18,169 bases of DNA from Opitutia bacterium UBA6410 (GCA_002437405.1 DJPO01000075.1:13973-32141), one strand, 5' to 3'; numbered from the stretch's first letter, positions 1 to 6,978 are shown. Numbers and translations are program-made. Notes: generated from the letters alone by a model not told the origin.

Positions 1-333
1 ATCAACCGTATCCCGAAAGCCCCAATTCACCGCAACGGCAACTAACCAAAATGGGGCGAAAGAATGCGGTTCAGCCGAGTATTTTTTTCTTTCTTTTTGG
101 CTGGCGGCGAGAGTGTATAAAGACATACATGACCACTGGCAGCCGAGCAAAAAACGGAGCATCAACCGTATCCCGAAAGCCCCGATTCACCGCAACGGCA
201 ACCTGCCCAAAATGTGGCGAAAGAATGCGGATTCAGCCGAGTATTTTTTTCTTTCTTTTTGGCTGGCGGCGTGGGTGTATAAAGACATACATGACCGCTG
301 GCAGCCAAACAAAAAACGGAGCATCAACCGTAT
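1..333. repeat. Tandem direct repeat, unit about 160 bp, two copies plus the start of a third
   Basis: Copy 1 is 1-160, copy 2 is 161-322, and a third copy begins at 323 but matches for only about 11 bases (ATCAACCGTAT) before diverging. By eye the two full copies differ at about 11 positions, including two one-base insertions, so they are a little over 90% identical. The array may continue left of the window. Each unit carries a pyrimidine-rich run (T7 CTTTC T5) flanked by CAGCC and GGCTG, which could form a short stem. One frame of copy 2 stays open (about 54 residues), but the indels shift the frame and copy 1 has a stop in that frame, so I do not call a protein. The array ends exactly at the stop codon of the minus-strand methyltransferase gene. 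No other gene is visible in this stretch. Confidence 0.9.
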
Positions 334-1166
334 TATTTCGCCCCATTTTGGCGGAGGGATTCGTAGAGGAAGATAGCCGCGGCTACGTTTACGTTGAGAC
401 TGTCCGATATTCCGCTCATCGGTATCAATACCTTTTCGTCCAAACGCCTTTCCCAGTCCTCACCCAAACCGTCCGACTCGCAGCCCATCACAATCGCCGT
501 CGATTTCGTGAAGTCGGCTTCCCAGATTTTTTTGTCCGCCCCCAAGTGCGCCCCGACCGATTTTATTTTGTTAGCCTTCAGCCAGTCTGCTGTTTCGTCG
601 ACGCCCGCAGTCGCAATTTGGAGCGAAAACAACGCCCCCTGCGACGCCCTGACCGCCGCAGGATTGAAAATGTCGCAAACGCAATTTGTGAGAATCAGCG
701 CGTCGGCTCTTTCGGAGTCGGCAGTGCGGATAATCGCGCCGAGATTTCCGGGTTTTTCGATGGCGTCGGCAATCAGGATTGTGGTCGGGCGGTCTTTGGG
801 GAGCGAAATGTCCGAAAGGCAGCACCCCCACTGTTTTGCGACCCCAATTAACCCGTCGCAGCCCTCGCGATTCGAGACTTTTTCGAACGCGCCTTCGGAG
901 AGTCGGCAGAGCGGGATTTTTTTGTCGTCCGCGATTTTTTTTACGAAAAGTTCGTGCTCGGGGCTTTTGAAAAACTCGGGGCAATAATAGATTTCCTCGA
1001 CATCGGAAAGCTTGACGCACCGCGACAGCTCGCGCAAACCCTCGACGGCGAAGACCCCGAGCTTCTTGCGTTCGGCACGGTCGCGCAGTTTCATGAGCGA
1101 TTTTACGCGCGGATTCTGTCTGCTTTGAATAAATTCTTCCATTGCGCTTTTTTTATTTTCGTCCAT
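333..1166 (-). CDS. SpoU/TrmH-family RNA 2'-O-ribose methyltransferase
   Basis: A 277-residue protein predicted to methylate a ribose 2'-hydroxyl in rRNA or tRNA using S-adenosylmethionine. The three SpoU motifs are all present. Motif 1 is N-L-G-A-I-I-R at 141-147, with the invariant Asn and Arg. Motif 2 is around GCESDGLG at 228-235. Motif 3 is IPMSGISDSLNVNVA at 248-262, part of the trefoil knot. The N-terminal part (about 10-110) looks like the small substrate-binding domain of RlmB/TsnR-type enzymes, including FAVEG at 39-43. I chose the ATG at 1166. An in-frame ATG at 1208 would run to within 12 bases of the divergent gene's start and consume its promoter space, and an ATG at 1142 is the alternative if the enzyme starts at MEEFIQS. 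No Shine-Dalgarno is visible at any of them. The exact target nucleotide cannot be read from sequence. The stop codon abuts the tandem repeat. Confidence 0.9.
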   Translation of the reverse strand: MDENKKSAMEEFIQSRQNPRVKSLMKLRDRAERKKLGVFAVEGLRELSRCVKLSDVEEIYYCPEFFKSPEHELFVKKIADDKKIPLCRLSEGAFEKVSNREGCDGLIGVAKQWGCCLSDISLPKDRPTTILIADAIEKPGNLGAIIRTADSERADALILTNCVCDIFNPAAVRASQGALFSLQIATAGVDETADWLKANKIKSVGAHLGADKKIWEADFTKSTAIVMGCESDGLGEDWERRLDEKVLIPMSGISDSLNVNVAAAIFLYESLRQNGAK

Positions 1167-1219
1167 AGTAGGGCAAAAATATATCAAGACAACTTTTAAT
1201 TCCGCCAAAAAATCTTTTT

Positions 1220-2440
1220 ATGGAAACAACACCGCAAGTGCCGCGCAACTTTGTCCCCACCCCGTTTGAATACCACGAAATCGTGGAGCTGGAAATCGAC
1301 GACATTACGAATCTGGGAGCGGGAGTCGGACGCATCGACGGGTGGGTCGTGATGGTACCGTTCGCGCTGGGCGGCGAGCGGGTCAAGGCTCGGATTTTCA
1401 GAAACAAAAAGAATTTTTCGGAGGGCGATTTGGTGGAAGTCGTGAGGCCGAGCCCGCAGCGGGTCAAGCCGAAATGCGGGCTTTTCGGGGTCTGCGGCGG
1501 CTGCCAATACCAACATCTTTCGTACGAAGCGCAGCTGGAATGGAAGCGCAAACAGGTGCGCGATTTGATAACGCGCATAGGGGGAATCGACTTCGAGCCG
1601 CTGCCGACACACCCGTCGCCCAAGCAATACGGATACCGCTCGAAACTCACGCCGCACTACGAGAGGGCGCGGGGCGAAAATTTTCCGATAGGCTTCGTGA
1701 AAGTCGGGCGCAGGACGGATTTGGTCGACGTGCCGCAATGCCCGATAGCGTCGGAGGCGATAAACGCCGCCCTGCCCGAGGCGCGGGCGGAACTCGACGC
1801 GCGGAAGGCTCAGCTGCGGCGCGGCGGGACGATTTTGCTGCGCGACGCGGGCGGGAAAGTCTGCCGCGACAACAACGCAACGGTGCGCGAGCGCGTCGGG
1901 AAGCTCGATTTCGAATTCGTCGCGGGCGAATTTTTCCAAAACAATCCATTCATTCTGCCCGAATTCGTGGAATACGGAGTGAACGAGGCGGCGGGCTCGA
2001 AATACCTTGTGGACGCATATTGCGGAGTGGGAATGTTCGCGCTGTCGGCGGCGGACAGATTCGAGAAAGTCGCGGGCGTGGAAGTCAGCGAAAAGGCGAT
2101 ACGCTGCGCCAAGCGCAACGCCGAAATCAACGGGATAACCAACTGCGAATTCCTCGCGGGGAAAGCCGAAAACATCTTCGCTCAGGCGGCGGAAAAATTT
2201 TCGGGAAGCGAAACGTCGGTGATTATCGACCCGCCCCGCTCGGGTTGCGACGAAAGCTTCCTCGAACAGCTGGCGAAATTCGCGCCGAAAAAAATTGTGT
2301 ACGTCTCCTGTGGCCCAGACACGCAGGCGCGGGACATCGCGATTTTGGCAAGGTACGGATACAAGCTGCAAAAGCTGCAGCCGTTCGACCTGTTCCCGCA
2401 GACGCGGCACATCGAGTGCGTAGCGACCCTGACGGCGTAA
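1220..2440 (+). CDS. TrmA/RlmC/RlmD-type 23S rRNA (or tRNA) uracil-5 methyltransferase
   Basis: A 406-residue class I SAM-dependent enzyme that makes 5-methyluridine in RNA. The N-terminal region (about 18-75) has the length and pattern of a TRAM RNA-binding domain. Cysteines 86, 92, 95 and 174 match the four [4Fe-4S] ligands of RlmD. The SAM-binding motif is VDAYCGVGMFAL at 264-275. DPPRSG is at 337-342. The catalytic nucleophile is Cys364 in YVSCGP, and the general-base Glu is in RHIE at 396-399. All key residues are present, so it should be active. RlmD (U1939 of 23S rRNA) is the best-known iron-sulfur member, but Gram-positive-type paralogues have the same layout, so I leave the symbol blank. 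It is divergent from the SpoU-family gene with a 53-bp gap. The ATG has no Shine-Dalgarno. Confidence 0.93.
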   Translation: METTPQVPRNFVPTPFEYHEIVELEIDDITNLGAGVGRIDGWVVMVPFALGGERVKARIFRNKKNFSEGDLVEVVRPSPQRVKPKCGLFGVCGGCQYQHLSYEAQLEWKRKQVRDLITRIGGIDFEPLPTHPSPKQYGYRSKLTPHYERARGENFPIGFVKVGRRTDLVDVPQCPIASEAINAALPEARAELDARKAQLRRGGTILLRDAGGKVCRDNNATVRERVGKLDFEFVAGEFFQNNPFILPEFVEYGVNEAAGSKYLVDAYCGVGMFALSAADRFEKVAGVEVSEKAIRCAKRNAEINGITNCEFLAGKAENIFAQAAEKFSGSETSVIIDPPRSGCDESFLEQLAKFAPKKIVYVSCGPDTQARDIAILARYGYKLQKLQPFDLFPQTRHIECVATLTA

Positions 2441-2469
2441 AATCGGGAACATCGGGATAAAAAAATCCG

Positions 2470-2499
2470 TTGACAGATTTTGCCGAGCGGACGTATAAC
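2470..2499 (+). promoter_or_regulatory. Near-consensus sigma-70-type promoter, leaderless or nearly so
   Basis: TTGACA (2470-2475) is a perfect -35 box. An 18-bp spacer separates it from TATAAC (2494-2499), which is five of six for the -10 box. Transcription starting about seven bases after the -10 would leave only a few nucleotides before the ATG at 2510. The ATG also has no Shine-Dalgarno, so the message is probably leaderless. Confidence 0.75.
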
Positions 2500-2509
2500 T
2501 GCGCCCGTT

Positions 2510-3049
2510 ATGAAAATCAAAAATATTGCCGCACTCCTTTCAACAGCCGCACTTTTCGCGGTATCAGACGCCCAAGCCGACGGATTTTTCAAAAAGCTCG
2601 TCTCCGACACCGCGAAAGCCGTCGTCGAGGAAAGCGAAGCGGGCAAGGAATACACGCAAGTCCGCGGACTTCTGGACGCCGTGAACGAAATGCCCAAGGA
2701 TTTTTCGTCGTTCTGCAAAAAATACGCCACGCGCGAAAACTTCGACAAAGCCCTCTCCGCCGTGAAATCCGCCGACGTTTCCGCCTGCGACGAAGACGTG
2801 AAAACGGCGAAGGAGGAAATCGTGAAATCGGGAGAAAAGGTTTCAGAAACGCTCGCGAAAATGCCCGCAAAAACGGATTTTTCCGATAAGAACAAAATCC
2901 TAACCGCCGTTGCGAAATCGCTCACCGAAGAAAACAGCACCGAAAAGCAGTTCGCGGACGAGCTGAAAGACTGCCTCTCCCAGCTCAACCAGTCGCGGGC
3001 AAAGCTTGCGGAAATCGCCGTAAAACGCTTCAAGGCACTCGGGAAATAG
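2510..3049 (+). CDS. Secreted alpha-helical protein of unknown family
   Basis: A 179-residue protein that I do not recognise. Residues 1-23 form a clear Sec signal peptide (K-I-K, hydrophobic core, cleavage after AQA), so it should act in the periplasm or beyond. The mature part is rich in Lys, Glu, Ala and Ser with heptad-like spacing and is predicted almost entirely helical. Three cysteines (in SSFCKK, SACDED and KDCLSQ) are the only obvious special residues. No lipobox is visible. The ATG at 2510 is chosen because it starts the signal peptide and lies just after a strong promoter; an upstream in-frame start at 2480 would lie inside that promoter. The gene is monocistronic and converges with the YyaL-like gene with only five bases between stop codons. 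Function unknown. Confidence 0.85.
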   Translation: MKIKNIAALLSTAALFAVSDAQADGFFKKLVSDTAKAVVEESEAGKEYTQVRGLLDAVNEMPKDFSSFCKKYATRENFDKALSAVKSADVSACDEDVKTAKEEIVKSGEKVSETLAKMPAKTDFSDKNKILTAVAKSLTEENSTEKQFADELKDCLSQLNQSRAKLAEIAVKRFKALGK

Positions 3050-3060
3050 CGCGGCTATTT
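3044..3060. other. Perfect palindrome spanning two convergent stop codons
   Basis: AAATAGC (3044-3050), a GCG loop and GCTATTT (3054-3060) form a perfect 7-bp stem with a 3-nt loop. The upstream arm contains the TAG of the plus-strand gene and the downstream arm contains the TAG of the minus-strand gene. It could act as a small hairpin in either transcript, but no strong T-run follows on either strand, so termination is only a possibility. Confidence 0.4.
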
Positions 3061-4572
3061 TGCGGTCGCGCCGATGTGCCGCTGGGAGATGTCTGGCACT
3101 TGCGAGAGCTTCCACGAGGCGGTGGAATACTCGTTGAACTTGAAGTGCCGCAACATATAAAGCGAGATAGCCTTTATCTTGTCGCCGTACGGGGCGTCGA
3201 AAGTCGGGTCGGCTCTTTTGAGATACTCGATGATTTGCGCCGCCTCGCCCGTATAGGACGGCAACCGCGAGTCCTCGAACTCGATAGGGCGCACGACGTT
3301 TGCGGTGGGCGACGAATACGAGTTCGCCGACCAAATGCCGTCCTTGGTAATAAAGAGCTTGTCCCATTCATCGAACAGCTGCCTGCAAAGGATTATATAC
3401 CGCTGGTCGCCCGTCATATAGTGGAGATTCCCGAACGCCTTTGCCGTAAACGCGTACGTCCACGACGACGACTGCGAGGCTGTTCCGACATCGGCGTCGG
3501 ACGGCATTTGCGAAAAAGTTTTGAGGAGAATTTCCAAGTGCTCGCCGATTTTCTTTGCGGCGTCCAGATATTTTTCGTCGCGGGTATAGGCGTACGCGAG
3601 CGTGAGAACCTGCACGCCCAGCGCGTTTTCGCCCGTAATCGAGTGGCGCGAGTTTTCAATCATACGCCCGTCGGAGTGAATCATATCGACAATCGAATCG
3701 GCGAATTTTACGAGCGGCTCGGAGTACCCGCGCGAGTCCGTAATTATTGCTATTTCAAACAAAGCGCGAGCGATAATCAGCCTGTCCAGAAGCGGCGGGG
3801 AGTCGTTAAGACGCTTGATTAGCGCAACCTGAGCCTTCAGCGCGGCGGCAAACGCGGCGTCGAACTTCGGGGAAAGATAATATATCCGCGCCGCCAAGCG
3901 TCCGTTTTCCGCCAACACCGCCGTAAAATATTTCGACGTATCCTTGGAGAAAAAATCGTTGAGCCGAACCCCCTCGATGTCCCACGCAATCGTACCGTCC
4001 GAAAATCCGTTTATGTCGGCCGCCTCCATTGCGGGCGAATTGCCGAGAATCTCGGGCAGAGCCTTGGCCAGAGTGCGCGTCGCGGCGGGATTTTCCGAAA
4101 ACTTTTCGGCGAGCGCAAACGCGGCGGCGGCAATCGGCGAATTGGAATCGCCGCTAAGCTCGGAGGTGATAAAAAGCGGCGCGAGCCTCGGCAGGAGAAT
4201 CGCCGCGGAAAACTCGCGTGCATTCCCCGTGGCGCGCTCGTAGATGTTTTGCAGAACCATATAGTCCGCCGGCCACTTGTATTGGTCGAAATTCACGACA
4301 TAAAAATACTCGTCCAAAAGCTTTTTGAATTTGTCGTCGGGCTTGAACTCGTGCCCGTTTACGACCAGAAATATCAGCTTATTGTTTTGCCGCGCCGTAG
4401 CCTCGAGCGCATTGCCCCACCCGAGATTTTTTCCGCTATGTCCGAAAAAAACCGATTTGTCCGCAAGACGCTTTTTCATCGAATCCGAAATATGCGGGTA
4501 CGCCAAGGCAACCAGACACGCCGTGCAGACGCCAGCGGCGAACAATATCAGATTTTTTCTAAAGCGTTTCAC
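3055..4572 (-). CDS. Membrane-anchored YyaL/DUF255-like protein lacking the thioredoxin CxxC
   Basis: A 505-residue protein from a GTG start at 4572. Residues 1-26 are a basic start followed by one hydrophobic segment, i.e. an uncleaved anchor or a signal peptide. Residues about 42-145 follow the plan of the DUF255/thioredoxin-like domain of the YyaL/SSP411 family: W-x-N-A-L-E-x-A, then the KLIFLVVNG strand, then a VVNFDQYKWPADY segment like the family's VDRE-x-P-D. Where that family carries a cysteine pair (CHWC-like), this protein has HEFKPD at 74-79, so redox activity is unlikely. The rest (about 210-490) is helical with paired segments such as GENALGVQVLTLAYAY, consistent with an alpha/alpha-barrel like that of AGE epimerases and YyaL. 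It lies 34 bases downstream of rsmE and is probably co-transcribed. A longer start (ATG 4641) would overlap rsmE by 35 bases and put a hydrophilic tail before the anchor, so I reject it. Substrate unknown. Confidence 0.75.
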   Translation of the reverse strand: MKRFRKNLILFAAGVCTACLVALAYPHISDSMKKRLADKSVFFGHSGKNLGWGNALEATARQNNKLIFLVVNGHEFKPDDKFKKLLDEYFYVVNFDQYKWPADYMVLQNIYERATGNAREFSAAILLPRLAPLFITSELSGDSNSPIAAAAFALAEKFSENPAATRTLAKALPEILGNSPAMEAADINGFSDGTIAWDIEGVRLNDFFSKDTSKYFTAVLAENGRLAARIYYLSPKFDAAFAAALKAQVALIKRLNDSPPLLDRLIIARALFEIAIITDSRGYSEPLVKFADSIVDMIHSDGRMIENSRHSITGENALGVQVLTLAYAYTRDEKYLDAAKKIGEHLEILLKTFSQMPSDADVGTASQSSSWTYAFTAKAFGNLHYMTGDQRYIILCRQLFDEWDKLFITKDGIWSANSYSSPTANVVRPIEFEDSRLPSYTGEAAQIIEYLKRADPTFDAPYGDKIKAISLYMLRHFKFNEYSTASWKLSQVPDISQRHIGATAK

Positions 4573-4606
4573 GGCTTGAATTGACAGGCTAAAAGAAAAA
4601 AATGTT

Positions 4607-5374
4607 TCAGAATCCCGCGAAAAAAGATTTGACGACCGCAAGCGCGGACATCGCGGCAGTTTCGCATTTCATAACGTTGTCGCCGAGTTTTACGGGGAGG
4701 AAACCCGCGCGCTCGGCGGCGTCGTACTCGGCGTCGGAGAGGTCGCCCTCGGGCCCGATTAATATGCAGGCACGCTTTGCGCCGCCCGAAAAATTTTCCG
4801 ACAAAACTTTCAAAATCGGCTCGGCGTTCGGGCGCAGGCTCGCGACAATCTTCGCGTCGAAATCGGCGGATTTTTTCAAAAATTCGGGGAAGTCCCCAAC
4901 CTGCGGAAGAAGGAAACTGCCGAGATTCGCCGACTGCTTGACTGCCTCCATACATTTACAATTCCACTTGCGCGCCTTTTTTTCGGAGTCCTCGCGCCCG
5001 ATGTGGACGACCGACCGCGAAGACGCAACGGGGAAAATCCCCGACGCGCCGATTTCGACGCTCTGGCGGATAATCTCCTCGAACGCCGCCCCTTTGGGCA
5101 GGCACTGGGCGACGAAAACGCCCACCGACGGCTCGCGCACCTGTTTGCGCGCGACAACCGAAAGCTCCGCGCCCTTCGTGTTCGCCGAGACAATCGAACA
5201 TTCGAAGACGTTGCCGCGCATATCGAACACGTCCGCCGATTCTCCGTTAGACGCCCTGAGCGAACCGCACAAATGGCGGCTTTCCTCGGGGCTTAGACGA
5301 AACACCCCGCCGACGTGCACGTTTTCCCCGCCGCCGAAATCGGCGAAATCGCAATATGCTCTGAAACCTGACAT
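4607..5374 (-). CDS. rsmE: RsmE, 16S rRNA (uracil-1498-N3)-methyltransferase
   Basis: A 255-residue SPOUT-class methyltransferase predicted to methylate N3 of U1498 in 16S rRNA. The N-terminal part is a PUA-like RNA-binding domain (R-A-Y-x-D at 5-9, RHLCGSLR at 33-40). The SPOUT core has QCLPKGAAFEEIIRQSVEIG at 90-109, the EAVKQSAN motif at 143-150, LIGPEG at 205-210 and LGDNVMKCETAA at 230-241. Two normally strict spots differ: the usual GPEGG reads GPEGD and the usual ILRTETA reads VMKCETA. The fold and the SAM-pocket residues still match well. The ATG at 5374 gives the family's usual length; the open frame continues upstream to 5662 but overlaps coaC in the other direction. No Shine-Dalgarno. 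The next gene follows on the same strand. Confidence 0.93.
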   Translation of the reverse strand: MSGFRAYCDFADFGGGENVHVGGVFRLSPEESRHLCGSLRASNGESADVFDMRGNVFECSIVSANTKGAELSVVARKQVREPSVGVFVAQCLPKGAAFEEIIRQSVEIGASGIFPVASSRSVVHIGREDSEKKARKWNCKCMEAVKQSANLGSFLLPQVGDFPEFLKKSADFDAKIVASLRPNAEPILKVLSENFSGGAKRACILIGPEGDLSDAEYDAAERAGFLPVKLGDNVMKCETAAMSALAVVKSFFAGF

Positions 5375-5419
5375 ACGAAACAGCTTGCACTTTGTGTGAT
5401 AAATGTAAAAATTTTTTTT

Positions 5420-5995
5420 ATGCAAAATGATAAAAGGGAAATTTTCGGCGGCAAAAACATCGTGCTGGGCGTATGCAGCTCGATAGCCGTCTACAAGGCG
5501 GCGGAACTGGCGTCGCAACTTACGCGCGCGGGCGCGAATGTCGTCGCCGTGATGACCGCCAACGCCCAAAAGCTCATCAGCCCCCGCATATTCCAGACGC
5601 TCACACGCAACAAAGTCTACTGCTCGATGTGGGAGCAAATCGACGACTGGAAGCCCGAACATATCTCCCTCGCCGAATCCGCCGACCTGCTACTCGTCGC
5701 GCCCGCCACGGCAAATACAATCGGCAACTTCGCCAACGCCCTCGCCCCCGATATGCTCTCGAGCCTCTATATGGCTACGGCAAAGCCCGTTTTAATCGCC
5801 CCCGCAATGAACTCGCAAATGTACGCAAACAAGGGAGTCCAACGGAACATCGAGCGGCTTAAATCCGACGGCGCATTTTTCGTCGAACCAGACGAAGGCC
5901 GCTTGGCGTGCGGAACTGTCGGCAAAGGCAGACTCGCCGAAACCGACAAAATAATCAAAGCCGCCGCCGAAATACTCAAAGGAGAATTGGCGTGA
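5420..5995 (+). CDS. coaC: CoaC-type phosphopantothenoylcysteine decarboxylase, stand-alone flavoprotein
   Basis: A 191-residue HFCD-family flavoprotein that decarboxylates 4'-phosphopantothenoylcysteine to 4'-phosphopantetheine in coenzyme A synthesis. The FMN-binding start GVCSSIAVYKAAEL is at 17-30. The active-site His is His81 (in EHISLAESADL). PATANT is at 95-100 and the substrate-binding APAMN at 127-131. The flexible-flap signature ACGTVGKGRLAE, with catalytic Cys164, is at 163-174. All functional residues are present. In most bacteria this domain is the N-terminal half of a CoaBC fusion; here the protein ends right after the CoaC domain and no CoaB (synthetase) domain follows. The ATG at 5420 is chosen; a GTG at 5396 is in frame but adds only a short tail. 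The downstream glycosylase start overlaps the stop by four bases (GTGA), so translation is coupled. Related HFCD decarboxylases (EpiD, UbiX-like) are less likely because of the PATANT/PAMN/ACG motifs. Confidence 0.9.
   Translation: MQNDKREIFGGKNIVLGVCSSIAVYKAAELASQLTRAGANVVAVMTANAQKLISPRIFQTLTRNKVYCSMWEQIDDWKPEHISLAESADLLLVAPATANTIGNFANALAPDMLSSLYMATAKPVLIAPAMNSQMYANKGVQRNIERLKSDGAFFVEPDEGRLACGTVGKGRLAETDKIIKAAAEILKGELA
5981..5984 (+). promoter_or_regulatory. Shine-Dalgarno that fixes the GTG start of the glycosylase gene
   Basis: AAAGGAG ends at 5984, seven bases before the GTG at 5992. It is one of only a few clear ribosome-binding sites in the window. It lies inside the last codons of coaC and supports the GTG over any upstream start. 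Confidence 0.75.
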
Positions 5996-6924
5996 AGGAA
6001 TTTCTGGAGACAATCAGCGACGAGCTGCGCCGAATGTCGGGAGAGGGAATCGAGAGCATTCCGCTCGACGACGACGCGCTTAGAATCCTTCGGCGAATGG
6101 AGGCGGACGAACTCGCCGCCGAAATGCGCTCGGAACTTACCGACGCGGGCGAAGAACCCGAAGCCGTGAAATTCGCAACGGGCGACGATTTGAAAATCGA
6201 AACCCACAAAAAAGAGACAATCCCGCAACAAATCAGAATCGTGCAAACCCCGACCGCCGAAAGGAAAATCCCCGACCCTACCCCGTTCAAAATGCCCGAC
6301 GGCACGCGCGAGCAAAAATGGCTCGCCCTGCGCGACATCGTGCTGTCCGACCCCGTCTGCAACGCCCACATCAAGCCGCAAAAAAAGGTGGTCTTCGGAA
6401 TCGGAAATTTGGAGGCAAAAATATTTTTCTGCGGCGAAGCACCGGGGGCGGACGAAGAAATCCAAGGCGAACCGTTTGTCGGGCGCGCGGGTCAGCTCTT
6501 GACGAAAATCATATCGGCTATGGGGCTGAAGCGAGAGGACGTTTACATCGGCAACATAATGAATTGGCGTCCCGAAATGCCGACCTCCCGCGGCAACCGC
6601 CCGCCCACCGGCGAAGAAATGGCGTACTGCCTGCCGTACCTCAAAGCGCAAATCGACATCGTAAAACCGCAGGTAGTCGTCGCACTCGGCAAGACGGCGG
6701 TCAACGGGCTGCTCGGCGAAGACCCAAACCGCAAGATGGGGGAAATCCGCGGCAAATGGAACAAGTTCGGCGACGCCGATTTGATGATTACCTACCACCC
6801 GTCCTTCCTGCTCCAATACGGCAACAACAACAAGATGAAACGCCTCGTCTGGGAGGATATGATGGCGGTAATGGAGCGCACGGGAATCCCGATTTCCGAA
6901 AAGCAGCGCAACTATTTTCTGTGA
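5992..6924 (+). CDS. Family-4-like uracil-DNA glycosylase with altered iron-sulfur ligands
   Basis: A 310-residue protein from a GTG start. The catalytic half (about 110-298) is a UDG-superfamily domain. Motif A is GEAPGADEE at 148-156, followed by GEPFVGRAG at 159-167, and motif B is YHPSFLL at 268-274, as in family 4 enzymes that excise uracil from DNA. Family 4 normally binds [4Fe-4S] through four cysteines, in a CxxC and in a KCRPP...C pair. Here the first position is Asp120 with Cys123 retained, and the third reads NWRPE (Trp192) with Cys213 retained. An insertion also separates the NWRP and NRPP elements (191-205). Only two of four ligands remain. The first about 105 residues are charged, with predicted helix then disorder, and are an extension beyond the usual roughly 200-residue enzyme. 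Translationally coupled to coaC. Uracil-base excision is likely but the metal centre is doubtful. Confidence 0.85.
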   Translation: MKEFLETISDELRRMSGEGIESIPLDDDALRILRRMEADELAAEMRSELTDAGEEPEAVKFATGDDLKIETHKKETIPQQIRIVQTPTAERKIPDPTPFKMPDGTREQKWLALRDIVLSDPVCNAHIKPQKKVVFGIGNLEAKIFFCGEAPGADEEIQGEPFVGRAGQLLTKIISAMGLKREDVYIGNIMNWRPEMPTSRGNRPPTGEEMAYCLPYLKAQIDIVKPQVVVALGKTAVNGLLGEDPNRKMGEIRGKWNKFGDADLMITYHPSFLLQYGNNNKMKRLVWEDMMAVMERTGIPISEKQRNYFL

Positions 6925-6931
6925 TTAAGGC

Positions 6932-6961
6932 TTGAAATCGCTGTCTATATAAAGAGAATAC
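6932..6961 (+). promoter_or_regulatory. Candidate promoter of the ABC importer operon
   Basis: TTGAAA (6932-6937) is followed after 18 bases by GAATAC (6956-6961), with an additional TATATAAAG run at 6946-6954 between them. The match is modest. The whole gap from the glycosylase stop to the binding-protein ATG is only 54 bases, too short for a known riboswitch. No Shine-Dalgarno is visible before the ATG at 6979. Confidence 0.35.
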
Positions 6962-6978
6962 GGCGTATCGAAATCATT

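Noticed and set aside
1..333. CRISPR array
   Set aside because: The unit is about 160 bp with no short repeat-unique spacer alternation and no cas genes.
51..851. Open plus-strand frame running through the tandem repeat into the SpoU-family gene
   Set aside because: It is opposite a gene with complete SpoU motifs, and the repeat copies are not in one common frame, so the frame is accidental.
1196..2452. Long open minus-strand frame opposite the TrmA-type methyltransferase
   Set aside because: Antisense shadow: the plus-strand product has every family motif, while this one is Arg/Phe-rich without any recognisable motif.
4573..4641. Longer start (ATG 4641) for the YyaL-like protein
   Set aside because: It would overlap the end of rsmE by 35 bases and add a hydrophilic tail before the membrane anchor; no ribosome-binding site supports it.
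6925..6978. Riboswitch (for example TPP) ahead of the ABC importer
   Set aside because: Only 54 bases separate the stop and the ATG, too short for any known riboswitch, and no conserved core is seen.
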